Positions 9,432 through 17,014 are shown, numbered from the stretch's first letter. The stretch: 43,490 nucleotides of DNA from an uncultured Mediterranea sp. (GCA_945831575.1 CAMACX010000024.1:1-43490); one strand, 5' to 3'. A program made the numbers and translations. The notes: generated from the letters alone by a model not told the origin.

Positions 9432-10412
9432 TTATGCGTTGATTTGCCAGATGAGGTAGGCCGTATAGGCCACGTAGGCTAGGGCCAGGATGCTGCCCTC
9501 TATGCGGGTGATGGTGCGCTTGCCGAAGAAGACTCCGAAGAGCCAGAGCAGAATGCCCGCAGCGATGAGCACCAGCAGGTCCACCTGTGTGATGCCTTGC
9601 AGGGAGAGGGGAGTGACCGTGGCCGAGCACCCCAGTACGAAGAAGATATTGAAGAGGTTGCTGCCCACTACGTTGCCTATTGCTATCTCGGAATTTTTCT
9701 TCAGGGCGGCCACGATGCTTGTGGCCAGCTCGGGCAGGGAGGTTCCTCCGGCCACGATGGTCAGGCCGATGACGGCCTCGCTCACGCCTAGTCCGCGGGC
9801 TATGCCGCTGGCTCCATTCACGAAGCCCTTGCCGCCCAGCACCAGGGCCGTCAGTCCACCCACGATGTAGAGGGCTGATTGCCAGAGGGGCATATGTCGA
9901 ACCTCCGCATCCTCTTCCTTCTTCTCTTCCCCTTCGTCCGTGGCAGGTTTGTGCGCGATGGCGAAGGTGTAGCTCATGAAGATAAGGAAGAAGCAGAGCA
10001 GGATGAGTCCGTCGGAGGTGTCAATCCGGTTGAGGAGACTGCCGTTGAGCAGACGGTCGCTGGCGCAGATGAAGAGCACCACCGAGGCCAGTATGCAGAG
10101 CGGTATCTCCTTGAGCAGGGTACCTCGGGTGATGATGATGGGGGCAAAGAGGGCGGTACAGCCCACAATCATCAGCGTATTGAAGAGGTTGCTTCCCACC
10201 ACGTTGCCTACGGCCATGTCGGCGCTGCCGTTGAGTGCTGAGGCTACACTGACCGTCAGCTCAGGGGCGGACGTGCCAAAGGCCACAATGGTCAAGCCAA
10301 TGACCAGTTCGGAGATGCCGAACCGTTTGGCCAGGGATGCGGCACCGTCGGTCAGTGCATTGGCTCCCAGGAGAATGAGGACAAGTCCTCCGATTAATAA
10401 AAGAATATTCAT
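9432..10412 (-). CDS. Calcium/sodium antiporter, YrbG family
   Basis: A 326-residue inner-membrane exchanger of the CaCA superfamily. It has the two inverted alpha repeats: FGTSAPEL near residues 45-52 followed by GNVVGSNLFN, and GGTSLPEL followed by a second GNVVGSNLFN in the C-terminal half. The acidic residues of these repeats bind the cation. A longer frame opens at 10511, but a -7 box at 10439-10446 and a hydrophobic start MNILLLIGG at 10412 support the shorter form. An acidic cytosolic loop (EGEEKKEEDAE) separates the halves. It likely exports Ca2+ in exchange for Na+ or H+. Confidence 0.9.
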   Translation of the reverse strand: MNILLLIGGLVLILLGANALTDGAASLAKRFGISELVIGLTIVAFGTSAPELTVSVASALNGSADMAVGNVVGSNLFNTLMIVGCTALFAPIIITRGTLLKEIPLCILASVVLFICASDRLLNGSLLNRIDTSDGLILLCFFLIFMSYTFAIAHKPATDEGEEKKEEDAEVRHMPLWQSALYIVGGLTALVLGGKGFVNGASGIARGLGVSEAVIGLTIVAGGTSLPELATSIVAALKKNSEIAIGNVVGSNLFNIFFVLGCSATVTPLSLQGITQVDLLVLIAAGILLWLFGVFFGKRTITRIEGSILALAYVAYTAYLIWQINA

Positions 10413-10438
10413 CTTTATGTTGGCTAGAAACTTGGGGG

Positions 10439-10446
10439 CAAAGATA
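10439..10446 (-). promoter_or_regulatory. -7 box of the antiporter gene
   Basis: TATCTTTG on the minus strand, 26 bases before the ATG at 10412, fits TAnnTTTG. No clear -33 TTTG was seen. Its place inside the longer open frame supports the shorter start. Confidence 0.5.
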
Positions 10447-10478
10447 CAACAAAGAAATGAAAGAGCGTGTAGGAGGTT

Positions 10479-10524
10479 AAAAAAAGTGGCTGCACGATGG
10501 GGATATTCCATCCTACAGCCACTT
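10479..10524 (-). terminator. Intrinsic terminator, minus strand
   Basis: The two-part hairpin pairs AAGTGGCTG with CAGCCACTT, and inside it GATGG with CCATC. On the minus strand it runs into a T-run (10485-10479). It stands 20 bases after the stop of the 29-codon frame, as if it once ended the gene whose tail that frame represents. It also insulates the antiporter gene. Confidence 0.75.
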
Positions 10525-10543
10525 GTGATTGAGGAAAATCAGT

Positions 10544-10633
10544 TTACAGGGTGTAACTCTTACCCTTCTTCAGCTGCAAGGTCTCTTCATGGTCTCCGTT
10601 GACCCAGAAAAGAAACATCGTTCTTATTTTCAT
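10544..10633 (-). pseudogene. 29-codon frame, probable 3' remnant of a lost gene
   Basis: The frame encodes MKIRTMFLFWVNGDHEETLQ followed by LKKGKSYTL and a stop. Codon choice (CTG, AAG, ACC, TAC) is like that of the neighbouring true genes, and the stop is followed at once by a strong terminator, as for the end of a normal gene. There is no gene body upstream; a stop in frame and a palindromic repeat precede it. I read it as the C-terminus of a deleted gene. A functional small peptide is the alternative. The family is not recognised. Confidence 0.4.
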
Positions 10634-10651
10634 CTCAGATACATATTATAT

Positions 10652-10681
10652 TGTAAGGGCGGAACATATTCCGCCCTTACA
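10652..10681. repeat. Perfect palindromic repeat, 13-bp arms
   Basis: TGTAAGGGCGGAA and TTCCGCCCTTACA are exact reverse complements around the 4-base loop CATA. The G+C-rich core in an A+T-rich setting looks like a dispersed palindromic (REP/MITE-like) element rather than a terminator, since no T-run follows on either strand. Confidence 0.75.
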
Positions 10682-10696
10682 GGTTAATCATAATAG

Positions 10697-10731
10697 TCAC
10701 TAGTCACTAATCATTTATCACTAATCACTAT
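10697..10731. repeat. Heptad array, family A (site A4)
   Basis: Five 7-bp units on the plus strand: TCACTAG, TCACTAA, TCATTTA, TCACTAA, TCACTAT. The same unit occurs in spacers near ruvB, znuA and purD. Here the last unit contains the stop codon of the short coding-like fragment at 10728-10775. Confidence 0.8.
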
Positions 10732-10775
10732 TTATTCGTGAAGCGGAACCAGTTGAAGTCTTTAAGTCTATCCAC
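10728..10775 (-). pseudogene. Short coding-like fragment ending in FNWFRFTNK
   Basis: Read on the minus strand it gives VDRLKDFNWFRFTNK and a TAG stop. A C-terminal NWFRF pattern is common at the end of beta-sandwich carbohydrate-binding domains in Bacteroidetes enzymes, so this may be the tail of a lost enzyme. A stop codon precedes it in frame. At 15 residues the match may be chance. Confidence 0.25.
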
Positions 10776-10808
10776 TTATGTGGCTAAACTTGCATATCGT
10801 AGAGGAGA

Positions 10809-10852
10809 GGTCAGCTTTCATTATATAATAGGTCAGCTTTACTTATATAATA
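10809..10852. repeat. 22-bp tandem duplication
   Basis: Two adjacent 22-bp copies (10809-10830 and 10831-10852), each starting GGTCAGCTTT and ending TTATATAATA, differ only at two adjacent bases. It is non-coding as far as can be seen, between the TonB receptor terminator and the gene remnants. Confidence 0.75.
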
Positions 10853-10867
10853 GGAATAGACCACGAC

Positions 10868-10905
10868 TGAAAAAAGAAGAGAAGGCAGAGCATCACTGCC
10901 CTGCC
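10868..10905 (-). terminator. Intrinsic terminator of the TonB receptor gene
   Basis: GGCAG-A-GCA pairs with TGC-C-CTGCC around TCAC (10884-10905), with one mismatch. On the minus strand it is followed by a pyrimidine tract ending in six T. It lies 52 bases after the receptor stop codon. Confidence 0.7.
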
Positions 10906-10956
10906 TCCTGCGCGGATTATCCCAAAAGTTGAGTAAAAGAGTCTAGCTTTAAGAGG

Positions 10957-13767
10957 TTAGAAGCTGATTTTCACTCCGGCATTGACCTTTACACCATAAT
11001 GCTCGCTCTGCATGGTCCGATCCTTGGTGCCCTGATAGTAGCGCAGGGGCTGGTTAAGGAGGTTCGTGGCCTCGGCATAGACGGTGGTCTTCAGTCGTCG
11101 GCCAAAGGTGTAGCTGGCATTGAGGTCGAGGTAGCCTACGGCATCGTAGTAGCGGTCGTAGAAGCTCGATGCACCCATCTCGTCGATGAAGGAGGAGGCG
11201 TAGTTGTAGCTGAGGCGTACATTGACGCCGGCCTTGTCGAAGAAGAGGGAGGCATTGGCGGTGTGCTCGGGTGAACCGGGCAGGCGCAGGCCGCTCTCAT
11301 TTTCGCGGCCCTCGAAGTTGAAGTGCTTCACGCGGCTGTAGGAGTAGGTGTAGTTGCCGTAGAAGCCGACGCACTTCAGAGCGGGGGCAATGAAGCCGAA
11401 GTCACGCTGGTAGCCCACCTCTACACCTAGGAGGTTAGCACTGCCCGAGTTGCGGGGCTGGCTGAACTTGGTATAGACGTTGCCGTTCCACTCGTAGTTG
11501 CGCAGCGTCTGATCCACGATGAAATCGTCGATTTTCTTGTAGAAGAGGCCGAGGCTGACCATGCCCACGGAGGGGAAGTAGTACTCGGAGCTGAGGTCGA
11601 AGTTGTACGACTTGGTGGGTTTCAGGCCCGGGTTACCCAGGGAGATCTCGTTGTCGTTGCGGTCGATGCTGATGTTGGGTGCCAGGGCTGAGTACTTGGG
11701 ACGGGCGATGGTGGTGGTGAAGGAGCCACGCAGTTTCAGGTCCTCGCTGACGCTCCACTTGGCCAGCACGGAGGGAAGTACGTTGAGGTAGCTGTCGCTC
11801 TCGTAGGGGGTGCGGGTGGTGACATCGTCAACGGCATCATATTGGCTTCCGCTGTACTTCACGTGGGTATTCTCCAGACGGAGGCCCAGCATCAGATTCC
11901 ACTGCTTGCCCAGCTTCTGGTCGAAGCGCAGGTAGCCGGCGGTCACCGTCTCACGGGCGTTGTAGTTGGTGGCCAATTCCTCGGCCACCTGCTCCTTCTC
12001 AAAGAGGGAGGGGTTGTTCAGGTCGAGGCTGCCCAGATACTCCTTGCTGGCAAAGCGGCCAGGCAGGTAGGCATTGTCAGGCATGTAGCCGTCACGGTTC
12101 TGATAGATGGCGGAGGCGAGGCTGGCCTTGTCAAACCCATCTTCATCCAGAGGCGTGTATTCGTAGAAGTCTATCTCTTTGTCTTTGCTTTTGCGCACGA
12201 ATTTACCACCGAAGCGGAGGCTGTTGCCCCAGGCACCCTTCTTGAGGGGCAGCTTGAAGTCGAGTTTGAACTTCAGGTCCTCCTCCACGATGTCCTCCTG
12301 TTGCTCGGTGACCTCCTTGAGGGAGAAGTCCTCATCGTAAATCATCTTGTAGCCCTCCTGAGGTGTGGCTAGGGGCCAACGCTCGTCGCTCAGGTCGAGA
12401 TTGAATTTCTGCTTCTTGAGCTGGTAGTCAATGTAGCGCTCGTTGGGACGCTCCTCCGTGGCACGGGCATAGTTGAAGCTCCAGTCGGCGCTCAGGCGGC
12501 CAAAGAGGTGCTCACCGCCCAGGGTGAAGTCCATGGTGCGCTGGCGCTCCAGGCGGGCGTTGCGGTTGTCGGGGGTACCACCCTTGGTCTGGATGCGTAC
12601 GGTGGCCTTGTTGTTGATGACGCAGCCGTCATCGTCGAGGTTGAGGTCCTTGAGCGTGAGGCGGTAGCGGTTCTCCCAGTCGTTGCGGTTGTTGAAGATG
12701 CCCTTGAAGGTCAGCTTGTGGTTGGCATTGACCACCCAGTCGAGGGCGGCGGAGTAGCTCTGACGCTCGCGGGTCACGTAGTACTGGCGGATCTGGTAGT
12801 CGGTGACGGTCAGCTCGCCGGTGTTGATGTCCTTGTCCCAGGCAAACTCCACATCGTCTGAGCCGCTGGGTGCGTTCTGGTAGGAGGCGGAGAGCATCAC
12901 GCCCAGGCGGTCACCAAAGAAGCGCTGTCCGTAGGTGAAGCCGAGGTTGAGCTGCGCCTTGTCGCTCACCCAGTTGTAGCCGCTACCGGCGGTGGCGGTG
13001 ATGAAGCGCTTGTAGGGGGAGTTCTTGGTCACTAGGTTGATGCTGCCACCGATGGCATCAGCATCCATATCAGGGGTGACCACCTTATTGACTTCAATGG
13101 TCTGGATCATGTCGGCAGGGATGAGGTCGAGCTGTACGTTGCGCGTATCACCCTCGGCGGAGGGGATGCGGTTGCCGTTGATGGTCACGGAGCTGAGGTC
13201 GGCCGAAGTACCGCGTACCTGACCGAAGCGGGCCTCGCCCTGGTCATACTGCACGTTGATGCCCGGGATGCGCTTGAGGGCATCACCGATGTTGGAGTCG
13301 GGAAACTTACCCACCTGGTCGGCGCTCACCACATGACCCATGCCCAGCATGGAGCGCTGCTGTGAGAGGGCACGTCGCTGTCCCTGAAAGGCACCGCCTA
13401 CCACCACCTCTTGCAGTTGCACGCCTTCACTCAGCACGAAGTCCTTCTCCAGCGTCTTGCCGGCAGGGATGGTGAGCTTCATCTCCACGGGGGCGTAGCC
13501 CACGTAGGTCACCTTGACGGTGTAGGTGCCAGGCTCCAGATTGCTTAAGGTATAAAAGCCGTTGACATCGCTTGTCACGCCTGTTTGTAGCTTCTCGATG
13601 TAGATGGAGGCGCCGGGCAGGGTTTGGCTTTCATTGTCGATGATGCGTCCGCGCACGGTGCCTTGTCGCGGGGCGTTCTCGTTCTCTTTCTCGTCGGCCA
13701 GCAGGGTTGTGGTACCCAGGGCCATCAGCAGCACCAGGAAGAGGGCTGCTCGCAGGATTGTCTTCAT
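10957..13767 (-). CDS. TonB-dependent outer-membrane receptor
   Basis: A 936-residue outer-membrane channel for TonB-driven uptake. Signal peptide at 1-24; carboxypeptidase-regulatory-like beta domain at about 35-115; TonB-box-like stretch LQEVVVGG near 118-125; plug at about 130-250 with the motif DMDADAIGGSINLVTK (233-248), typical of the Caulobacter/Xanthomonas-type TonB receptor subfamily; then the beta-barrel, ending in Phe as outer-membrane proteins do. There is no SusD partner; the upstream neighbour is a NigD-like lipoprotein. The ligand is unknown, and a starch-like glycan should not be assumed. It has its own -7 box and a set of GTTAC half-sites upstream. Confidence 0.92.
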   Translation of the reverse strand: MKTILRAALFLVLLMALGTTTLLADEKENENAPRQGTVRGRIIDNESQTLPGASIYIEKLQTGVTSDVNGFYTLSNLEPGTYTVKVTYVGYAPVEMKLTIPAGKTLEKDFVLSEGVQLQEVVVGGAFQGQRRALSQQRSMLGMGHVVSADQVGKFPDSNIGDALKRIPGINVQYDQGEARFGQVRGTSADLSSVTINGNRIPSAEGDTRNVQLDLIPADMIQTIEVNKVVTPDMDADAIGGSINLVTKNSPYKRFITATAGSGYNWVSDKAQLNLGFTYGQRFFGDRLGVMLSASYQNAPSGSDDVEFAWDKDINTGELTVTDYQIRQYYVTRERQSYSAALDWVVNANHKLTFKGIFNNRNDWENRYRLTLKDLNLDDDGCVINNKATVRIQTKGGTPDNRNARLERQRTMDFTLGGEHLFGRLSADWSFNYARATEERPNERYIDYQLKKQKFNLDLSDERWPLATPQEGYKMIYDEDFSLKEVTEQQEDIVEEDLKFKLDFKLPLKKGAWGNSLRFGGKFVRKSKDKEIDFYEYTPLDEDGFDKASLASAIYQNRDGYMPDNAYLPGRFASKEYLGSLDLNNPSLFEKEQVAEELATNYNARETVTAGYLRFDQKLGKQWNLMLGLRLENTHVKYSGSQYDAVDDVTTRTPYESDSYLNVLPSVLAKWSVSEDLKLRGSFTTTIARPKYSALAPNISIDRNDNEISLGNPGLKPTKSYNFDLSSEYYFPSVGMVSLGLFYKKIDDFIVDQTLRNYEWNGNVYTKFSQPRNSGSANLLGVEVGYQRDFGFIAPALKCVGFYGNYTYSYSRVKHFNFEGRENESGLRLPGSPEHTANASLFFDKAGVNVRLSYNYASSFIDEMGASSFYDRYYDAVGYLDLNASYTFGRRLKTTVYAEATNLLNQPLRYYQGTKDRTMQSEHYGVKVNAGVKISF

Positions 13768-13800
13768 ACGTTTGTTCTACTTTTGTTTTGAATTTTGCCG

Positions 13801-13808
13801 CAAAAGTA
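13801..13808 (-). promoter_or_regulatory. -7 box of the TonB receptor gene
   Basis: TACTTTTG on the minus strand, 33 bases before the ATG at 13767, fits TAnnTTTG. No -33 TTTG is seen at the right distance, which suggests dependence on an activator. Confidence 0.5.
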
Positions 13809-13818
13809 GAGGGTTGAA

Positions 13819-13898
13819 GTTACGCCGGTTTTTCGCCCATTTTAAGAAAAGGTAACGCGGAGGTTACGATCCTGTTGCATTGTAGTCCTTCGCGTTAC
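13819..13898. promoter_or_regulatory. GTTAC half-sites upstream of the TonB receptor
   Basis: Four GTTAC/GTAAC half-sites: GTTACGCC (13819-13826), GTAACGCG (13852-13859), GTTACG (13863-13868) and CGCGTTAC (13891-13898). The second and fourth are an exact 8-bp inverted repeat; the second and third form GTAAC-6-GTTAC. They lie just upstream of the -7 box and could bind a regulator. No regulator gene is adjacent. Confidence 0.35.
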
Positions 13899-13926
13899 TT
13901 TTCATGATTTGCACCCGCTGTCTGTC

Positions 13927-14661
13927 TTACTGTAGCAACATGCCGCTGGTGTCAACGGCCTGTCGGGAGGTGGTTGGAGCCTCTGCCAAGTCGAATGTTA
14001 CCTCCACAGCGCCGTTCTTCTCTGACTGTAGCTGCACCTTGACACCTTGGCATCCCTCGGGGAGTTGGCCCAGGTGGAAGGAGACTGCTCCGTAGGCCCT
14101 GCGGCCCGTCAGGTCGCCGAAGGTGTTGTAGCGCAACTGGCAATGCAGGTAGCCATCCGCTGCTGCGGCCAACTGCTCCTCCTCGCTCTGCACCAGACTG
14201 ATGCGGTGCTTCTGCGAGGCCGGCAGGTTCTGCAGGAAGAGCAGGTTGAGGTAGCCTCCGCTCACGCACATGTCGCCCTGGTAGATGAGCAGCGGGTCGT
14301 TGCCATACTCCTCTTCGTTGTCGGGGGTAAGCTGTTCGAGCTGTTTGGTCAATACATTCTGCAGCGAGAGAATCTTCACGGCATGGTCAAAGCCCTCGTA
14401 GTCATCGGCCAGGGGATTGAACGAGGTGATGACCCGCTGCCCATCCACGGCCTCGTAGCCGTAGAGGTCGGTATTGACGGGCCACAGCGTGCCCCACACG
14501 TCACAATCCAGGTAGAAGGCTGTGCCCTGGGTACGCACGGTAGCCCACAGGGGCGGGGTGAAGTCGCCCAGCGAATAGCTGTCGTCGTCATCGCACGAGC
14601 AGAGGAAAGCGGGGAGCACTGCACAGAGGCAGAGCAGGAGAAGCATCTTGGTTTTCTTCAT
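13927..14661 (-). CDS. NigD-like lipoprotein
   Basis: A 244-residue lipoprotein. Signal peptide with Cys23 as the likely lipid-bearing residue (FLCSC, then four Asp). The rest follows the NigD-like family: SLGDF near the start, ATV, LWPVN, a GQRV core near 60-90, then NVLTK, a GNDPLLI segment and GGYLNLLF. This family has an OB-like N-domain and a beta-sandwich C-domain; its job is not known, but members sit beside TonB receptors. The start MKKTK at 14661 was chosen because it gives a normal lipoprotein signal; earlier Met codons at 14667 and 14694 are possible. It lies 159 bp upstream of the receptor. Confidence 0.8.
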   Translation of the reverse strand: MKKTKMLLLLCLCAVLPAFLCSCDDDDSYSLGDFTPPLWATVRTQGTAFYLDCDVWGTLWPVNTDLYGYEAVDGQRVITSFNPLADDYEGFDHAVKILSLQNVLTKQLEQLTPDNEEEYGNDPLLIYQGDMCVSGGYLNLLFLQNLPASQKHRISLVQSEEEQLAAAADGYLHCQLRYNTFGDLTGRRAYGAVSFHLGQLPEGCQGVKVQLQSEKNGAVEVTFDLAEAPTTSRQAVDTSGMLLQ

Positions 14662-14699
14662 TGTCATAAGCATTACGTTATACATGATATACATTTTTA

Positions 14700-14754
14700 G
14701 ATGAATACTACATTTAGTTGAATACTACACGATATATTCAGATGAATATTACAT
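14700..14754. promoter_or_regulatory. Three direct repeats upstream of the NigD-like gene
   Basis: GATGAATACTACAT (14700-14713), TTGAATACTACAC (14718-14730) and GATGAATATTACATC (14741-14755) repeat one motif (minus strand ATGTARTATTCAWC). They begin some 40 bases before the chosen start codon. Such spaced direct repeats are often sites for a regulator. No TAnnTTTG box was found here. Confidence 0.4.
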
Positions 14755-14815
14755 CAAGTAAACGCTTCAGCGTGACGAATCCTGCATCCATCGGGCAATA
14801 ATTCTATCTTCTTAA

Positions 14816-14857
14816 CTTTTGAGGTCTTTGCAAATGCTTTTGAAGTCTCTGCAACGA
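14816..14857. repeat. 21-bp imperfect tandem pair
   Basis: Two adjacent 21-bp copies (14816-14836, 14837-14857), both beginning CTTTTGA and sharing 16 of 21 bases, sit right after the dcuB stop codon. No function is visible. Confidence 0.55.
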
Positions 14858-14863
14858 CTGGTA

Positions 14864-16240
14864 TTAGAAGAAAATCATCGCCAACCCATAGGCCACCACG
14901 GTGGCCACTGCGACACTGACCAGGCCGGGCATCATGAAGGAGTGGTTGAGTAGGTATTTGCCTATCTTCGTGGTGCCCGAGCGGTCGAAGTTGACCGTGG
15001 CGATGTCCGAGGGGTAGTTGGGCAGGAAGAAGTAGCCATAGACGCTGGGGAAGACACCGAGCAGCACCGGACCGGGTATGCCGAGCGAGTAGGCCAGGGG
15101 AAGCATCGACACGACGACCGCTCCCTGCGAATTAATCAGCATCGACACGGCAAAGAAGGCAAATGCTATTGCCCAGGGATATTCCGCCACGATGCCACCC
15201 AACCCCGCTTTCATCTCCTCCATGTAGTTGCTGAAGAAGGTATCGGCCAGCCAGGCAATGCCATAGATGGCTACCACGGCTACCATGCCGCTCTGCCACA
15301 CGGCACCCGCCACGGCTCTCTTGGGCTGTGCCTTGGCCAGGATAATCATGAAGGCCGCCGCAGCGATCATCACAATCTGGATGATGATGCTCATAGAGAG
15401 TGGTTTGAGGATGGGGGTGCCATCGGCCCCCAACTGCCCCGTAGGAAACGTTGGCCTGATGTCGCATCCCGCTATCTGACAGATGGAGAACAATACAATG
15501 ATGCCTAGCGCCACCAGGAAGATATAGACCGAACGCTTAGCTTCACGGGAGACCTCCACATCGAGCAGCGTAGCCGTATTGCCATACATGTAGCGATAGG
15601 TCTCGGGATTGGCACAACGGGCCTGAAACTTGGGGTCCTTCTCCAGATCCAGTCCCCGTTGGTAGCTCAGAGCCGATGCTGCGATCAGTCCGCACAGTGT
15701 GGCCGGGATGGTGATGGCAATGACCTGCAGGTTGCTCACCTCAAAGCCGTTGGCCGAGGAGATGACTACAAACGAGGCCACGGCAGCGGCAATCGGCGAG
15801 CAGGTAATGCCCAACTGTGAGGCCACGCTGGCCACGCCACAGGGTCGCTCGGGACGGATGCCCTTCTTGAGTGCGATGTCACAGATGATGGGCATCAGCG
15901 TATAGACTACATGTCCTGTGCCCACCATCACGGTGAGGAAGAAGGTGCAGAGAGGTGCCAGGAAGGTGATGGAACCTGGATTCTTGCGCAGCAGCTTCTC
16001 AGCCAGCTGAATCATCCAGTCCATGCCGCCCGAAGCCTGAAGCATTCCCGCACAGGTCACGGCAGCCACGATGATGTAGATGACGTCGGTAGGCGGTGTC
16101 CCCGGCTTCATCTGGAAACCAAACACCAGGATGGCCAGTCCAATCCCCGAGATAGCCCCTAGGGCCAGGCTCCCATAACGCGACCCTACATAGAGAGCCA
16201 GCAAGACAACAAGTAGCTGAACGATAATCAGTAAATCCAT
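14864..16240 (-). CDS. Anaerobic C4-dicarboxylate exchanger, DcuB type
   Basis: A 458-residue inner-membrane protein of the DcuA/DcuB family, which exchanges fumarate, malate or aspartate for succinate in fumarate respiration. It shows MKPGTPPTDVI (about 44-54), LQASGGMDWMIQLAEKLLRKN (about 67-87), GTGHVVYTLMPII (about 107-119) and KKGIRPERP (about 124-132), all closer to DcuB than DcuA as I recall them. Near the C-terminus, LPNYPSDIATVNFDRSGTT also fits. Single gene with its own -7 box. No two-component regulator is adjacent. Confidence 0.9.
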   Translation of the reverse strand: MDLLIIVQLLVVLLALYVGSRYGSLALGAISGIGLAILVFGFQMKPGTPPTDVIYIIVAAVTCAGMLQASGGMDWMIQLAEKLLRKNPGSITFLAPLCTFFLTVMVGTGHVVYTLMPIICDIALKKGIRPERPCGVASVASQLGITCSPIAAAVASFVVISSANGFEVSNLQVIAITIPATLCGLIAASALSYQRGLDLEKDPKFQARCANPETYRYMYGNTATLLDVEVSREAKRSVYIFLVALGIIVLFSICQIAGCDIRPTFPTGQLGADGTPILKPLSMSIIIQIVMIAAAAFMIILAKAQPKRAVAGAVWQSGMVAVVAIYGIAWLADTFFSNYMEEMKAGLGGIVAEYPWAIAFAFFAVSMLINSQGAVVVSMLPLAYSLGIPGPVLLGVFPSVYGYFFLPNYPSDIATVNFDRSGTTKIGKYLLNHSFMMPGLVSVAVATVVAYGLAMIFF

Positions 16241-16266
16241 AGCAGTCGGAGTTTTAAAATCTGCGA

Positions 16267-16274
16267 CAAATGTA
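16267..16274 (-). promoter_or_regulatory. -7 box of dcuB
   Basis: TACATTTG on the minus strand matches TAnnTTTG, 26 bases before the ATG at 16240. No -33 TTTG is found at 19-21 bp. Confidence 0.5.
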
Positions 16275-16363
16275 CAAAATAAATTGGAATAACGCTAGTC
16301 CTTTTCTCCAAAATTCATAAATCCTAACATCTATCTCTGTCGCACCTCTAAGGTTACTCTGTT

Positions 16364-16522
16364 GTTACGCTAAAGTGAAACCCATTTGAACTCGATTTGA
16401 AGTCAATGAATCTCTAATTTTTCATCGAGTTCAAATCGAGTTCAAATTGAGTTCAAATCGACTTCAAATTGAGTTCAAATCGACTTCAAATCGAGTTCAT
16501 CCCCTAGTTACTTTAACGTAAC
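16364..16522. repeat. Long inverted repeat enclosing an 11-bp tandem array
   Basis: Six full copies of GAGTTCAAATC (third base G or C, last base C or T) run from 16427 to 16492, and a seventh is partial. Two inverted copies lie at 16385-16404. Outside them GTTACGCTAAAGT (16364-16376) pairs with ACTTTAACGTAAC (16510-16522) with one mismatch. The whole could fold into a hairpin with arms of roughly 40 bases. No open frame runs through it. It could be a MITE-like element or a structured 3' region. Confidence 0.8.
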
Positions 16523-16600
16523 GATGGAGAAATATTAGAGCTGCTGTTTGAGGAGCAACTCCATGAGTAAAAAGAAATATTTGGACAAAACAGCTAAAAT

Positions 16601-17014
16601 TCAACGCTGCTTCTTGTTGTAGCGGGCTCGGTGGGCAATGACCTGGTCGTAGTGGCTGTTGGCCCAGTCGGCCAGGGCTTGTAAGTGGGGAATCAGCGAA
16701 GTGCCTACCTCGGTCAGGGTATATTCCACGCGGGGCGGCACCACGGGATAGACTTTGCGCGTTATCAGGTCGTCTGCCTCCAGAGTGCGCAGGCAGGAGG
16801 AAAGCACCCGTGAGGAGATGTCGGGGATGTGGCGCTCCAGCTCGCTGAAGCGGAGGGGCGAAGGGGTGCCCCCGATGACCATCAGGATGATGAGCGACCA
16901 TTTGTCGCCAAAGCGGCTGATGACGTTGCGAAAAGGACACTTGGGGTAGGTGGGTGAGAGGATGCCGTCGGCAGGCAGCTGCATCTTGGGCAAGGAGGTG
17001 GGATTGTTCTTCAT
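16601..17014 (-). CDS. HxlR-family transcriptional regulator
   Basis: A 137-residue winged-helix DNA-binding protein. The HxlR core starts at CPFRNV (Cys26), then DKWSLIILM, LRFSELERHIPDISSRVLSSCLRTLEADDLI (recognition helix region) and VEYTLTEVG (wing). In several studied HxlR proteins a conserved N-terminal Cys senses quinones, aldehydes or disulfide stress, and Cys26 is in that place. The frame could start at 17092, but the ATG at 17014 gives the normal family length. It is divergent from the cupin gene, which it probably controls. Confidence 0.9.
   Translation of the reverse strand: MKNNPTSLPKMQLPADGILSPTYPKCPFRNVISRFGDKWSLIILMVIGGTPSPLRFSELERHIPDISSRVLSSCLRTLEADDLITRKVYPVVPPRVEYTLTEVGTSLIPHLQALADWANSHYDQVIAHRARYNKKQR

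Larger units (their letters stand above)
10413..10956. other. Gene-free stretch with remains of an operon
   Basis: 544 bases without an intact gene. Reading along the minus strand from the right: terminator of the TonB receptor (10868-10905), a 22-bp tandem pair (10809-10852), a short coding-like fragment ending at 10728, a heptad array (10697-10731), a perfect 13-bp inverted repeat (10652-10681), a 29-codon frame (10544-10633), a terminator (10479-10524) and the antiporter promoter. The combination suggests deletion of genes that once lay here. Confidence 0.6.
16241..16600. other. Intergenic region between HxlR gene and dcuB
   Basis: 360 bases without a gene. It holds the dcuB -7 box (16267-16274), the long inverted repeat with an 11-bp array (16364-16522), and a weak hairpin (GAGCTGCT 16538-16545 with AGCAACTC 16554-16561) that might end the HxlR transcript. 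Confidence 0.6.

Noticed and set aside
10738..10932. 64-residue plus-strand frame
   Set aside because: It crosses the tandem pair and the terminator, has odd composition and no support as a gene.
16427..16503. CRISPR array
   Set aside because: The 11-bp units are adjacent with no unique spacers and there are no cas genes; the heptad arrays were rejected for the same reason.
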